The translations under genes and the position numbers were made by a program. The notes beneath the pieces are model-generated. The model made no database searches. It was not told the DNA's origin and saw only the letters and a list, made by a program, of their open reading frames with translations. A stretch of 64,000 nucleotides of DNA, taken from positions 163,142,331 to 163,206,330 of the forward strand of contig CM040118.1 in the NCBI GenBank assembly GCA_022559845.1, written 5' to 3'. The DNA comes from Amorphophallus konjac (lineage: Eukaryota > Streptophyta > Magnoliopsida > Alismatales > Araceae). This document shows, piece after piece, positions 55,211-64,000 of this stretch. Positions within the stretch are counted from its first letter, which is position 1. Every line of letters begins with the position of its first letter.

Positions 55211-57464
55211 TGGTGCGGACACCCGAGTAGTTGATCGGCACGATACGCCGAGCCACCGGTACCGCACATGGAGCACGACACGAGCCACCTCAGCGTCCAT
55301 CTGGCTCGGAGACAGCCTGGAGACTCCGCCTTGAGCCTCCCCATTTTTCATATTTAATTAGACTTTATTTGTGTGTAAGGTGTGTTTATTTCATTTTATA
55401 CGGTTTGTAATTATGAGTGTACGAGGGGCTTATTTGTAAAATGGGACCCCCAGGCCCCCTCCCATTGGTCCATATCAGCCTTGTAGGGTTGGTCAACATC
55501 TAAGGTGGACATCTAGAAACCTTGACTAGTCAATTGTCCACATGGGGGACAAGGGACCAAAATAGTCAACAATTCCAACCAAACCCACCTACTATGTCCC
55601 CCCCCCCCCTTGGTCAAGGTGCACCCCCCTCCCCATTTGTTTATTATTTTTGTTGTGTTTTGTTCAAACTTCATCCTAGCCATCCATCCCTAACCCCTGG
55701 ATCCAACGGTGGAGGATGGATTAGAAGGGTGACCTATATATGCTTGTATTTTCCTATTTTCAAGAATTAATGTATTTGAATTGGAAGAAAATCCCTTGAG
55801 CAAGGCTTAGGCCGCCCCTCCCTCTCCCCTTGAAGCTGTGAAGGCTTCCTTCTGGTGGTGAGACTCCACCCTATCAGTTCCGGTCGCCGCCGCCGCCGCC
55901 ACGAGCCGCCACCGCACCGCCATCGTCTTCATCGGAGTTCTGCCCGCGCAGTACCATAGCAGCTTCCACAAAATTCAGCCATCAACCACGATCTCAGTTC
56001 GATCTGAGAATTTTAATGGATGTTCCAGAGGTGTCAATAACCATCCACAAATTTTGGTTTGTCATTCCAATCCCGTTTCATAATTTTAGATTTTCGTCCA
56101 CTCTTCCACTTCGGTTCTGCCAAAGTTCTGTCCAGGTTCCCATCCGCCATGCGTTTCAAGTCTTAGGTCCACTTTTTGATTTTCTTTGGTTCGCCAAATT
56201 TTACTGGGTGTTCCTTTTATCCACCCCTTCATCCACAATTTTTATCAATTTTTGGTTCGTCCATTTCATATTTTCTAAAAATCGTTCTCAGTCCCAGCTA
56301 CAGTTCTGTCCCCCTGTTCCCAGATCCGACCACTAGTCACCCAAAAACTCATAGTAAATCACCACCATCTCCAAATCAAATTCCCAAAATAGTCCCAGTT
56401 CCGTGGTTTGATCCCCTACAACTTTGAAGAAGAGATCAAGAGCTGAATCGGAGGTTTACTAGGCGGTCAACGGTGGTTCTCAGACAAGTACCCTATAAAT
56501 CTGAGGTTTCGATTACTGTACAACAGGGATTTGTAAATTCATTAAAGTTCTGATCCGACAAGATCCAGCAGATCTCCTTGGGTCTAGATTGAAGCATTTG
56601 AAGAGAGCTTTCCAACGATAGCTTATGCGTCCCGATCCGATGTCGGGATTGATCACAGCGGCCGTTTTCGCCGGAGCGCGCGCCGGAAAATAGAAATCAA
56701 AATCCGTGGGCAGCTAGTTTAACGCTTGGAGATCGGGACCGATCGACCCCCGATCGGTGTTCCCGGCCGACCGCCGTCCGTGGAGGCGCGCCACCAGGGG
56801 CCCCCATCATAGTGGGTCCCACCCCCACAGATCCGGAGGACCGCGCCATCCGTGGGCCCCGCGGGCCCGTAGAACCCGCAGTTCGGAAAGCACGAAAACG
56901 CGGAGTTCGGCACAGCCGGGCGACATCAAGATGCTGCCCGTCAACCCAATTCGCGTGATTCCCGGGCCCCGCATGTGACCTTTTACCTCCCTGCGTGGAG
57001 TGGGTCAAATTATTGTACTGCTGTAAAATTGTGTTAACCGGGGGTCCGTGATTGGCCGGGGTTGTCTTCGCCACGCCGGGTGCGTGGAGGTAATGGTCCG
57101 AACCTCTTGGCATTCATTTGCTTAGCTAATATACGGTCTTTGCCGCTGCCGAGAGCGTAGGTACTAGCCCGTGTGTCCATGTCACCGCTGTGAGAGTGAG
57201 TGTGACCTGTCCCGTGACTCGATCCGAGTCCGAAAGTTGAGTCGGACTACCCTTGACCTCCGCCGGTTCCTTAACCGCGCACGGTCCGCGCTTTCCCTCG
57301 CTTGGGACGACGAGTGAGCTTCTACTTCTGTTAGCAACGTTTTACCACTAGGATCTCGTAGTGTCGGGCTTAGTGTCTCCCTGGTGTGTGCTGCTGGTCG
57401 CGTCTTCATCTAGAGTCCGAGGGTGGCACCTAGTAGTGTCGTCTCCCGTGTCCGTCCCGCATCA
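55211..57464 (+). repeat. Element B 3' LTR
   Basis: TGGTGCGGACACCC to GTCCCGCATCA, then GGATT. Near-identical to the 5' LTR apart from a handful of substitutions and the short indel noted there. Confidence 0.92.
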
Positions 57465-57469
57465 GGATT

Positions 57470-58068
57470 TGCTCTTCCTCATCCTCGGAGCTATCAAATT
57501 TGGCTTCGACTCTAGCCCCGCCATCGGTTGGTTGCGCCAGGCCTACGATGTTGACTACAAAGTGGATGCGAAAGTCCGGGTCTTGGTCATAGCCAAGTCC
57601 CCTGGTATCCTTATGGAAGGATGGGGGTGTCCCCCGGACCTGGGAAGGAGTCCACATGTGACGGAAGTATCTTTGCTGTGCAGAAGTTTGCCACAGGGGA
57701 ATGTGTTGCTTTAAACACATTTCTTGAATATGCGGGGACAACTCGCTCCACACCTGGACTGCTTCAGGGCTATCATCGGCTTGCCTAGACCAGCCGAAGT
57801 CGTCGTCTGGCGGGGCTTGAGGGACCATGTCTATCTTGTAGAACACGACGGGTTTGTCCCTGTTAGCCTTTTTCTTGTTTCGACGTTGTTGCTTGAAGGT
57901 GACGATGAAGGTTGTCAGCGACTCGACACTGTGCTCGTCAGATGCACATGGGAGCTGGATGTAGTATGGTGGCAAGCATATACTCTTGCCAAGAGCTCGG
58001 CTAATAAGATTAGCCTCGAAGTCGATCTGGCACCTCTCCGGGCGATCTGGGGTTGACTTGGAGCCAAG
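57470..58068 (-). pseudogene. pol: Element C acidic linker (right of B)
   Basis: Open minus-strand frame from about 57975, with a Lys/Arg-rich stretch (KQQRRNKKKANR) and then acidic residues. It continues in frame with 47535 downward. No recognised domain. A long region between protease and reverse transcriptase is usual in Tat elements. Confidence 0.6.
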
Positions 58069-58998
58069 TCACAGTCGATGAAGCTTGGCCTTTTCCTCAT
58101 CAACAGAGAAGATATCATCATCGTCTTCCTTTGAGAGCCAGCCGTTGCTTTTGCTCTTAATTATAGGGTAGGGACTACTCCCCTTGAAGTAGAGCGCAGC
58201 GTCAACCAGGTTGCATTCTGCCGGTGTGAACGGCGACAGGTCTGCAAAGACCTTGTGTTGCTCCCCGTCCTTGGCATACTTAATGCATTGGTGGAGAGTC
58301 GACGGGACGACCCAATTTTCATGGAGCCAGGGTCTGCCCAGTAGCATCTTATAAGACGTGTTGGAGTTGATGATGTAGCATGTCACCTTGGAGGTGAAAT
58401 CATCGAGCACCAGATCAACGTCCACCCGGCCGAGGACGTCCTCGATGTTCTGGTTAAAGTCGGATATCTTAACCGCTTGAACCTTCTACAGGTATGGGGT
58501 CAGATACAGAGACTTGAATGTTTTGAGCGGCATGATGTTGACTGCAGCACCAGCGTCCATAAGGATCCGGTTCACATCATGCCCGTTGATCGTCCCCTTC
58601 ATGTAGAGAGGGCAGTTGTGGCACGGAGGTGACAACAGCATGTCTTTCTCCGTGAAAGAGATGGCGGTTGAGAAGGCGCCATAAGCGGCCGCCTTCATTT
58701 CTGCGGCGTGCACTTCATAGACTTCTGGCTCTTGGAGTATTTTGATAAGGGTTTCCCTTAGATGCTTACTCCAAGCGATGGCTTCCCAAATTGAGATACT
58801 GCCAGGGAAGCGCTTCATCTGGTGGAGGACCTTTCGGTCAGCTCGGGCTCGAGCATCCTCCAGAGAGGGTAGTATGTCAAGTTGAACCTTCTGTGAGCTG
58901 CTGCGTTGTTCCCCGTCAGGGAGTTGCACTGCCTTGCCCTTACCACCGAGGTCAGATTGACCTTGATTGCCAGTGGGCTCTTGGAACAGGGATGCCAA
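58069..58998 (-). pseudogene. pol: Element C protease region
   Basis: Minus strand, one frame. ILMDAGAAVNIMPLKT (about 58535-58582) is the active-site loop of a retroviral-type protease, with Ala in place of the usual Ser, Thr or Gly in D-x-G. MLLGRPWLHENW (about 58322-58357) is the second conserved block. TAG at about 58488 (Gln in the consensus) and TGA near 58069 break it. It would cut Gag-Pol into its products. Confidence 0.8.
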
Positions 58999-59989
58999 TG
59001 ACGGCTCTTCTGGGGTGATTGACGGGCTGGCTCGTCCTTACCGGATGGTCCCGCTTGCTCTGCCGTAGAAGTCAGCACTGGTGCAGAGGCTGGGAGGCCG
59101 GCAGTAGCCTCTCTGGTGCCGGGAGGATCGAAGACACCGGGTCTGCCCCAAACTTCTACTTCCAGAATGGGAGCCAGTTCCTCTCCTCGAAAGAGGATGA
59201 TCCACTCTGGGTCGAAGGTGGACGGAGAGAGGGGTAACTCAGGAGTTCTCCCATAACCTCTACCGCATCCCCGGCCACGACCTCGGCCGTGGCCGGTGTG
59301 CTCTGGAGCTGGCTGTAGCCCAAGAGGGGCAGTAGTCCTTTATCTTGTCCGGGAGGCCACTGGCTCGCCCCGCCGAGAAGCATTGATATTGTCGGGAGGT
59401 GGGATAGCCACCATGTTACAGGTGCAGTGCCGAAGCATTTCTTCCAGCTGCTCTGTGGTGATCTCCTTGTCTTTATAGCACAAGGAGAGCTCATCCGGGA
59501 TCATGAGTTTCTCACCGTTCTTGAGCTTTTGGATCATCTCTTGGACCCAATTTCTGAGGCGGGCTCGTTTCTGCATTTCTTCCCACAGGATGTAGCTGTC
59601 GAGTGGAAGAGCCCCGGTAGGACGAGGAGGAACGTATTCCTCCATGTCATCAATGAGCTACTGGAGCCTTTGGAGAGGCGTTGGCTCGACTGGGGATTAC
59701 AGGGCGGTGGCTTGTTCAGCTTGTTTCTTGAGTTGCCTTCTGAGGTTCTTCCTCCTATTTCTCTCTTGTCTCTGGCGATAGCAGTCTCCAAGGGAGTAGG
59801 AGAGAGAGGTGCTAGAGCCGGAGTTGATAAATCCTGATGAGGATATCTCTAATCTGATGCCTTTGCAGGGCGAGGTCGATGACTCTTCCTCACCCGGATT
59901 TCGATCCAGGCGCCTTCTGCTTGTTCTATCTAGAAGGTGGCATTAATTGCCTGCTCGATTAGCTTGAGCGGCAATTCCTGGTATGCCGG
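58999..59989 (-). pseudogene. gag: Element C Gag C-terminal region
   Basis: A run with helix-rich sequence (WEEMQKRARLRNWVQEMIQKL, 59645-59340) followed by Cys-rich LRHCTCNMV and Pro/Ser segments. Frameshifts are inferred near 59650, 59300 and 59035. It links the zinc-finger part of Gag to the protease. No named domain is recognised here. Confidence 0.5.
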
Positions 59990-60535
59990 AATGCTGGGAC
60001 TGGCATCCGAAGATGTATGCGCGGTTTGGTGCCTTAGCCGCAGTGGCGACAGGAGCCTACGAGGAGTCGGTAGGCTAGTGCCGGCGTCCGAAGACGTGTG
60101 CGAGGTTTGATGCCCTAGCCGCGGTGGCGACTGGAGCCTACGAGGAGTCGGTAGGCTGGTGCTGGCGTCCGAAGACGTGTGCGTAGTTTGATGCCTTAGA
60201 CGCGGTGGCTATAGAAGCCTACGAGGAGTCGGTAGGCTGGTGCTGGCATCCGAAGACATGTGCGCAGTTTGATGCCTTAGCTGCGATGGCGACTGGAGCC
60301 TACGAGGAGTCGGTAGGCTAGTGCTGGCGTCTGAAGACGTGTGAGCGATTTGATGCCTTAGCCGCAATGGCGACAGGAGCCTACGAGGGGTCAGTAGGCT
60401 AGTGCTGGCATTCGAAGACATGTGCGCGGTTTGATGCCTTAGCCGCGGTGGCGACTAGAGCCTACGAGGGGTCGGTATGCTAGTGCTGGCGTCCGAAGAT
60501 GTGTGCGCGGTTTGATGCCTTAGCCGCGGTGGTGA
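59990..60535 (-). repeat. 81-bp tandem repeats in C gag (27-residue units)
   Basis: Copies start at about 60000, 60081, 60162, 60243, 60324, 60405 and 60486, an exact 81-bp period. On the minus strand they encode a Pro/Ser/Arg-rich 27-residue unit (SSDASTSLPTPRRL core, then RLRHQTAH) in the same frame as the gag region upstream. One TAG interrupts a copy near 60462, where others have CAG. Confidence 0.9.
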
Positions 60536-62088
60536 GGGCTTTCGTTGAGAAGCGTCCAGAGAGGCGTGCTTGTCGTCCTGCTCCTTAGCCTTGCCTTTGT
60601 AACCATGCTGAGTGCTGGGCCTGGTGACAACTGACGGCGTCGCAGGACATTATCGCTCTGCACAGTTATCCCGACTCTGTGGATTGGCTAAGCCTTGTGG
60701 CAGGGGGCCCGCCACTTGAATCGAAGCCACTGAAGACTCCGAAGATGCCTTCTTTATACTTCGGGTTGTGTCAATAGGTAGGTGGAGAGGACCCAACGGC
60801 CCATCCGCTGAGGAAATGTGACGAGGCTGAAGCGGAGTCTCACCCTGCCTTTGCTTTCCCTTCCTATCCACGGCTGCCGGAAGCAGCGATAGGACGGGAG
60901 GATCACGAGAGAGGGCTGAAGAGCCCGTTGTCGTCTCGCCCACCAAAATGTCCTCTCGGCCGAGAAGGACCCGGAGGTGCCTGGCAGTGTCTTCTTCAGG
61001 GAAAGGGAGAGACTTTAGCTCCCGCCAGGACCGCCACCGTGTGGCCGAAGTGACTAGGGTTGGCTGGCTAGGTGCTGATGTCTGGTAGCCCGAGGGGGCC
61101 GGAGGAGCAAGAGGATGGATGACGTTGACCGAGAAGTTGGTCGGCTCCATCTCTTGACCGGCGTCCTACTCCCTACGCCTCCGCAATCGTTCGAGCGCCT
61201 CTCAGTTGTCAGTCTGAAACTCGAGCCATTCTGGAAGAAGCTGGTAAGGCAGCCCGTGCCCATTTTCTTGAGGGGAGTCTGGCCGCTCTGGCGTACTCCT
61301 GGCGATGCTCAGGGTCTCTTCGACAACTTGCCGAAGCCTGACAAGTGACATGTAGTTTCCTTCCACATCGATCTGCTCCCATTGGATCAGTTCCCGGATG
61401 AGGTGTTGGACTTCCTCACAGGATTCGATCGAGTGGCAGATTCTGGCATGGAAGGGGCAGTATTAAAGGTGACTACGATCCCAATGGGTGTAGTCGACCG
61501 GCGAGTCGTGAGGCATGATTTGCCCGTTCTCGACGAGGATATCGAAGAGTCGCAGGGTTCTCTCCCTGGAGAAGGAGAGAGGTCTCTGATCATTCCAAGG
61601 CCTCCACCCTGGATACCAGATTGAACGTCCCCTTCGATTGGCCCTGGGCTCCTCTGACTCGTCATCAGAGAGAGAAAATGTGGCTATCATGTGGATGACA
61701 TTGGCTGAGGGGTGGGCCACGTGTGCTGCCTTAGCTGGCCTGGACCATGTCTGTGGTTGTGGAGGATCGATGAGACCGCTCTTCATTTTGACAAGGCCGT
61801 CTCAGATCAGCTTCTGCGTCTGAGTTTTGAAGACGTAGCAATCTTCTATTGAGTGACCCAACATGCGATGATACAGGTAATAACTGGGATCGTTAGTCTT
61901 GAGAGCCTCGTTCGGCTTGCGAATTTCGGGCACCTCGATGATCTTCTGAGCCATACAGAGGCCGAAGATCATCTTCGTGTGTTCCTTCTTGAAGGAGAAG
62001 GGTGTCTTCATATGCTCCGAGAAGGAGGGAGCAGCTGGCTTATCCGCTGGCTTTTTGTTAGAGCCACTGGATTCGGCCCCCTTACTGG
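59990..62088 (-). pseudogene. gag: Element C Gag, zinc-finger region
   Basis: Minus-strand frame, stops only. From the right: YHRMLGHSIEDCYVFKTQTQKLI near 61800-61880, the Tat gag zinc-finger signature (C/Y-x2-H-x4-H-x4-C type), then a Pro-rich linker and a similar CPFHARICHSIESCEEVQHL near 61400-61460. Stops near 61803 (TGA, where relatives have Arg), 61455, 61195, 61165 and 60650. A Pro/Ser-rich part leads to the 27-residue repeats. The capsid core lies to the right of element F and outside the window. Confidence 0.7.
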
Positions 62089-62139
62089 TGTAGACACGCC
62101 AAAATTGATACTATGTTGATCAAATCTCATGTCACCATG

Positions 62140-62570
62140 TTAACGCCCCAAAGTGAAATTCAATATTTCCATAATACGAAGTTTTTCTATTTTTGTGTGA
62201 TTTTATGTGTTTTTCTAATTATTTTTGTAATTCACGACTTGAAGTAGGGCGTGTTTTAAATAATGTCTTGCTCCTGGGCGCGTTTTAAAGAAAGGACGAC
62301 TGATCCAAGAGGCGTCAGTTTTTGGAATTTAACGAATTTCATTCAAATTGGAAAAATAAGAATTAACGTCCCTCTCTGGGTCGTGTTTTTAATTAACGCC
62401 TCTCCCTCAGGCGTCGCTTCATCATTTTCAAATAAGGAAGGTGTTTCTTACTAAAATTAAATCCATTAATTGACGCCTTTATGCCAGTCGTTATTTTAAT
62501 TAACGCCCCGACCCAGGTCGTCAATTTCAGATAACGCCTTTATGTGGGTCGTCTCTTTCCCTTCTGTGTC
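62140..62570 (+). repeat. TTAACGCC...GGCGT short hairpin repeats, LTR set
   Basis: Variants of TTAACGCCTCTCCCTCAGGCGTC recur about every 40-60 bp, including TTGACGCCTTTATGCCAGTCGT, TTAACGCCCCGACCCAGGTCGT and ATAACGCCTTTATGTGGGTCGT. Each has short inverted arms (GCCT/AGGC or related) around a 5-8 nt loop. Confidence 0.85.
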
Positions 62571-62698
62571 CTGATTGAACGAAGCTTTCCTGGAGAGTTG
62601 CTGCTCTGTTTGATCATCTTGTTGGATTAGGTAACTAGAGACCTTGCCGTGGATGGCTATTGCCAATTCTTATCCCATTACATCTGTATTTTCCGCCC

Positions 62699-62704
62699 TA
62701 TAAG
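62699..62704 (+). promoter_or_regulatory. TATA box of F LTR
   Basis: CCCTATAAGTGCATCCC, placed after the hairpin repeats and before a purine-rich leader. Confidence 0.55.
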
Positions 62705-63416
62705 TGCATCCCTGGGTTGAGCTCGCAAAAGGTTGGATGCAGGAAGGAGGAGTTAGAGAGAAAAAAAGAGAGAAGCAGAGCAAGCCGAGCAGAGAGTTAT
62801 AATTAGCAGAACTATTGGTTCGTTAGCGTTACTTGTGTAGAGAGGAGAAAACCATAGTTTCTCTCCTTCCTTGTGAAGTCTTCTGCTCTTCCAGCAGTCA
62901 TCCTCTTCCTCCTGCTGCCAACATCCGTGTGGTTCCCTTTACTGTTGTCAAGAACAGCAGGGAGTTCGTCTTATTGTCATCTCATCACATATTTTTACTT
63001 GCATTAGCTTTGCATCTTCTCCCTTCCCTAATTCTATTAGGGGCTTTAAAATAATTAAAAGGTGCACACTTTATGCTTCACTTTCATCATCTGATTGTTC
63101 TTTTGAATTGATACCACACTCACGTTTGGCTAATCCCTTCTTCTTTTTGTTTGTTCTTTGTTTAAGGGTAATCCAGAGGAAAACCGCCTTCATCGGCCGG
63201 CCGGTAGAAGGAGGAGGAAGGAATCTACATCCATCCCGCATCTTCATCTTCATCAGGTATTCGCGATCATCTTCTTCCTTCTTGAGGTAACCCCTCTGGC
63301 GATCACACTCCTTATTAGCACCACGTGCTCCCTCACACTCCCTTTTTATCATTCTCTCCATTCTCCATCTTATTATTATTTTTGTCTTAAAAGTGGATTT
63401 TTCATAATCTACAAAT

Positions 63417-63434
63417 TGGCGATCACGATGGGAC
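63417..63434 (+). other. Element F priming-site-like sequence
   Basis: TGGCGATCACGATGGGAC three bases after the LTR. Similar in position and layout to the TGGCGCC...TGGGA sites of Tat-type elements, but the priming tRNA is not identified. Confidence 0.5.
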
Positions 63435-63469
63435 TACCACTATTTTTCTGTTGATTACCCCTTTCGTAT

Positions 63470-63556
63470 TGGCACCCACGTGTGCCCTTTCCCATTGGCA
63501 CCCACGTGTGCCCTTTCCTCTTTGGCACCCACGTGTGCCCTTTCCCTTTGGTACCC
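63470..63556 (+). repeat. Three tandem G-box repeats in F leader
   Basis: GGCACCCACGTGTGCCCTTT recurs with CACGTG at 63477-63482, 63503-63508 and 63530-63535. A fourth, degenerate unit (GGTACCCACAGTACCCC) follows. The unit is itself palindromic around CACGTG (GGCAC...GTGCC). Confidence 0.85.
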
Positions 63557-63639
63557 ACAGTACCCCTCCCTTGTGCCCTACGGGCACCCTCCACTGTGCA
63601 CACTGCACACTCCGGGATCAGCCAGTCCAGTGATTTTCC

Positions 63640-64000
63640 TAAATTAACGCCTTCTATAAAGGCACTTTTTGAGTTAACGCCTTGATCCAGGGCGTCTTTT
63701 TTCTGTTTAACGCCTTCTGCCAAGGCGTCTTTCATCACGTCTCTTGGTTTTTTACTCTATCTGTGAATTCGCGCCCTTCTTTCCGGGCATCCTTTTATTG
63801 ATTAGCGCCTTACATCAAGGCGTGTTTTTATTTTGATCGTGTGCACCACTCACATTTGACGCCCTCTGTCAGAGGCGTCCTTTTCACATATAGCGCCTCA
63901 CACTAAGGCGCGGTTTTGCACTGTCTGTGAGCGCCTCACAGTGATTCACGACAGTCGCGCTGTTGTCTCTTCCATTAGTAGCGACTGCTTCAGAGTCGTC
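63640..64000 (+). repeat. TTAACGCC...GGCGT hairpin repeats, leader set
   Basis: The same motif family as in the LTR: TTAACGCCTTCTGCCAAGGC GTC, TTAACGCCTTGATCCAGGGC GTC, TTAGCGCCTTACATCAAGGC GTG and TTGACGCCCTCTGTCAGAGGC. It runs to the window end, at least seven units, beyond the priming site. Confidence 0.85.

Larger units (their letters stand above)
47537..57464 (+). mobile_element. Element B: near-complete Ty3/gypsy chromovirus
   Basis: 9928 bp flanked by GGATT (47532-47536 and 57465-57469). LTRs of 2268 and 2254 bp start TGGTGCGG and end CGCATCA. The interior has a priming site, gag with zinc knuckle, protease, reverse transcriptase, RNase H, integrase and a chromodomain, then a polypurine tract. 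Only one frameshift and two stops interrupt coding, and the LTRs are very similar by eye, so it is the youngest complete element in the window. The chromodomain assigns it to chromoviruses. The clade is not fixed. Confidence 0.93.
7041..62088 (-). mobile_element. Element C: old Tat-lineage Ty3/gypsy retrotransposon, internal region, split by A, E, D, B and F
   Basis: Minus-strand domains run in the order gag zinc-finger region, protease, reverse transcriptase, RNase H, a second (archaeal-type) RNase H and integrase. The dual RNase H marks the Tat lineage. Between integrase and the 3' LTR lie non-coding tandem repeats and an antisense PMD gene, an arrangement known for Tat elements. Subtracting A, E, D and B with their target duplications leaves about 16.8 kb. 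The 5' LTR, priming site and gag N-terminus lie to the right, beyond element F. Many stops and a few frameshifts show that it is long dead. Confidence 0.75.
62089..63413 (+). repeat. Element F 5' LTR
   Basis: 1325 bp. U3 (62140-62570) has TTAACGCC...GGCGT hairpin repeats. A TATAAG box is at 62699-62704. The R/U5 part has a purine run (GAGAGAAAAAAAGAGAGAAG, 62755-62774) and T-rich stretches. Confidence 0.7.
62089..64000 (+). mobile_element. Element F: 5' end of another LTR retrotransposon, truncated by the window
   Basis: The LTR 62089-63413 starts TGTAGA and ends TCTACA, a 6-bp perfect inverted terminus, and is followed by a priming-site-like sequence. It interrupts C gag in the opposite orientation. 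The left flank is ACTGG. The matching duplication and the rest of the element are outside the window. The priming site is unlike the tRNA-iMet type of A, B, D and E and most like the TGGCG-starting site of Tat and related gypsy elements. Confidence 0.7.

Noticed and set aside
63417..63434. Reading this priming site as that of element C
   Set aside because: It is on the plus strand and C is on the minus strand. It must belong to a separate element, F.

Overview
The window is nuclear DNA of a seed plant, very probably a flowering plant with a large, transposon-rich genome. It is a stack of nested LTR retrotransposons with no intact host gene. The evidence is direct: paired LTRs that begin TG and end CA, 5-bp target duplications, priming sites matching initiator-Met tRNA, polypurine tracts, and recognisable gag and pol domains. 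I saw no rRNA gene, tRNA gene or CRISPR array.

Layout. Positions 315-2336 hold a PIF/Harbinger-like element with a second copy of the same family inserted inside it. Positions 2337-4330 are AT-rich and unrecognised, apart from a TA microsatellite. From about 5.2 kb to 62,088 runs a very old Tat-lineage Ty3/gypsy element (here called C) on the minus strand. Its putative 3' LTR, with four large palindromes beside a TATA box, ends at 7040. Its pol lies at 43.6-47.5 and 57.5-59.0 kb and its gag at 59.0-62.1 kb. The 5' LTR and gag N-terminus lie beyond the window. Between pol and the 3' LTR, C carries an antisense (plus-strand) ten-exon gene for a plant mobile domain (PMD) protein, 7217-29122. All nine introns are phase 1, and the frame is kept over about 4.5 kb with only nonsense mutations.

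C has been hit at least five times. Element A (10499-17030, minus, gypsy, gag only) split PMD exon 4. Element E (17558-27488, plus, copia-type, gag only) split PMD exon 6. Element D (30730-42551, minus, copia-type, gag only) landed in a TA microsatellite and later took in a solo LTR of the E type (34288-36932). Element B (47537-57464, plus) is a nearly complete chromovirus that split C's pol polyprotein without a net frame change. Element F (62089 to beyond the window, plus) split C's gag. Removing A, E, D and B leaves about 16.8 kb of C internal sequence, a plausible size for a Tat element.

How they relate. A, E and D have LTRs, priming site, polypurine tract and gag but no pol, the TR-GAG type of non-autonomous element. 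A's gag is closely related to B's, so B-like elements are the natural source of its enzymes. E and D are related to each other. The E LTR carries about 40 copies of a 13-14 bp motif (AAGTCTATACATTG-like) upstream of its TATA box and a second repeat family downstream, and D carries fewer copies of the first motif. The gag of E has six CCHC zinc knuckles. The most interesting signals are the intron-bearing antisense gene with its nonsense-only decay, the motif-saturated LTRs, and the hairpin arrays at the promoters of C and F.
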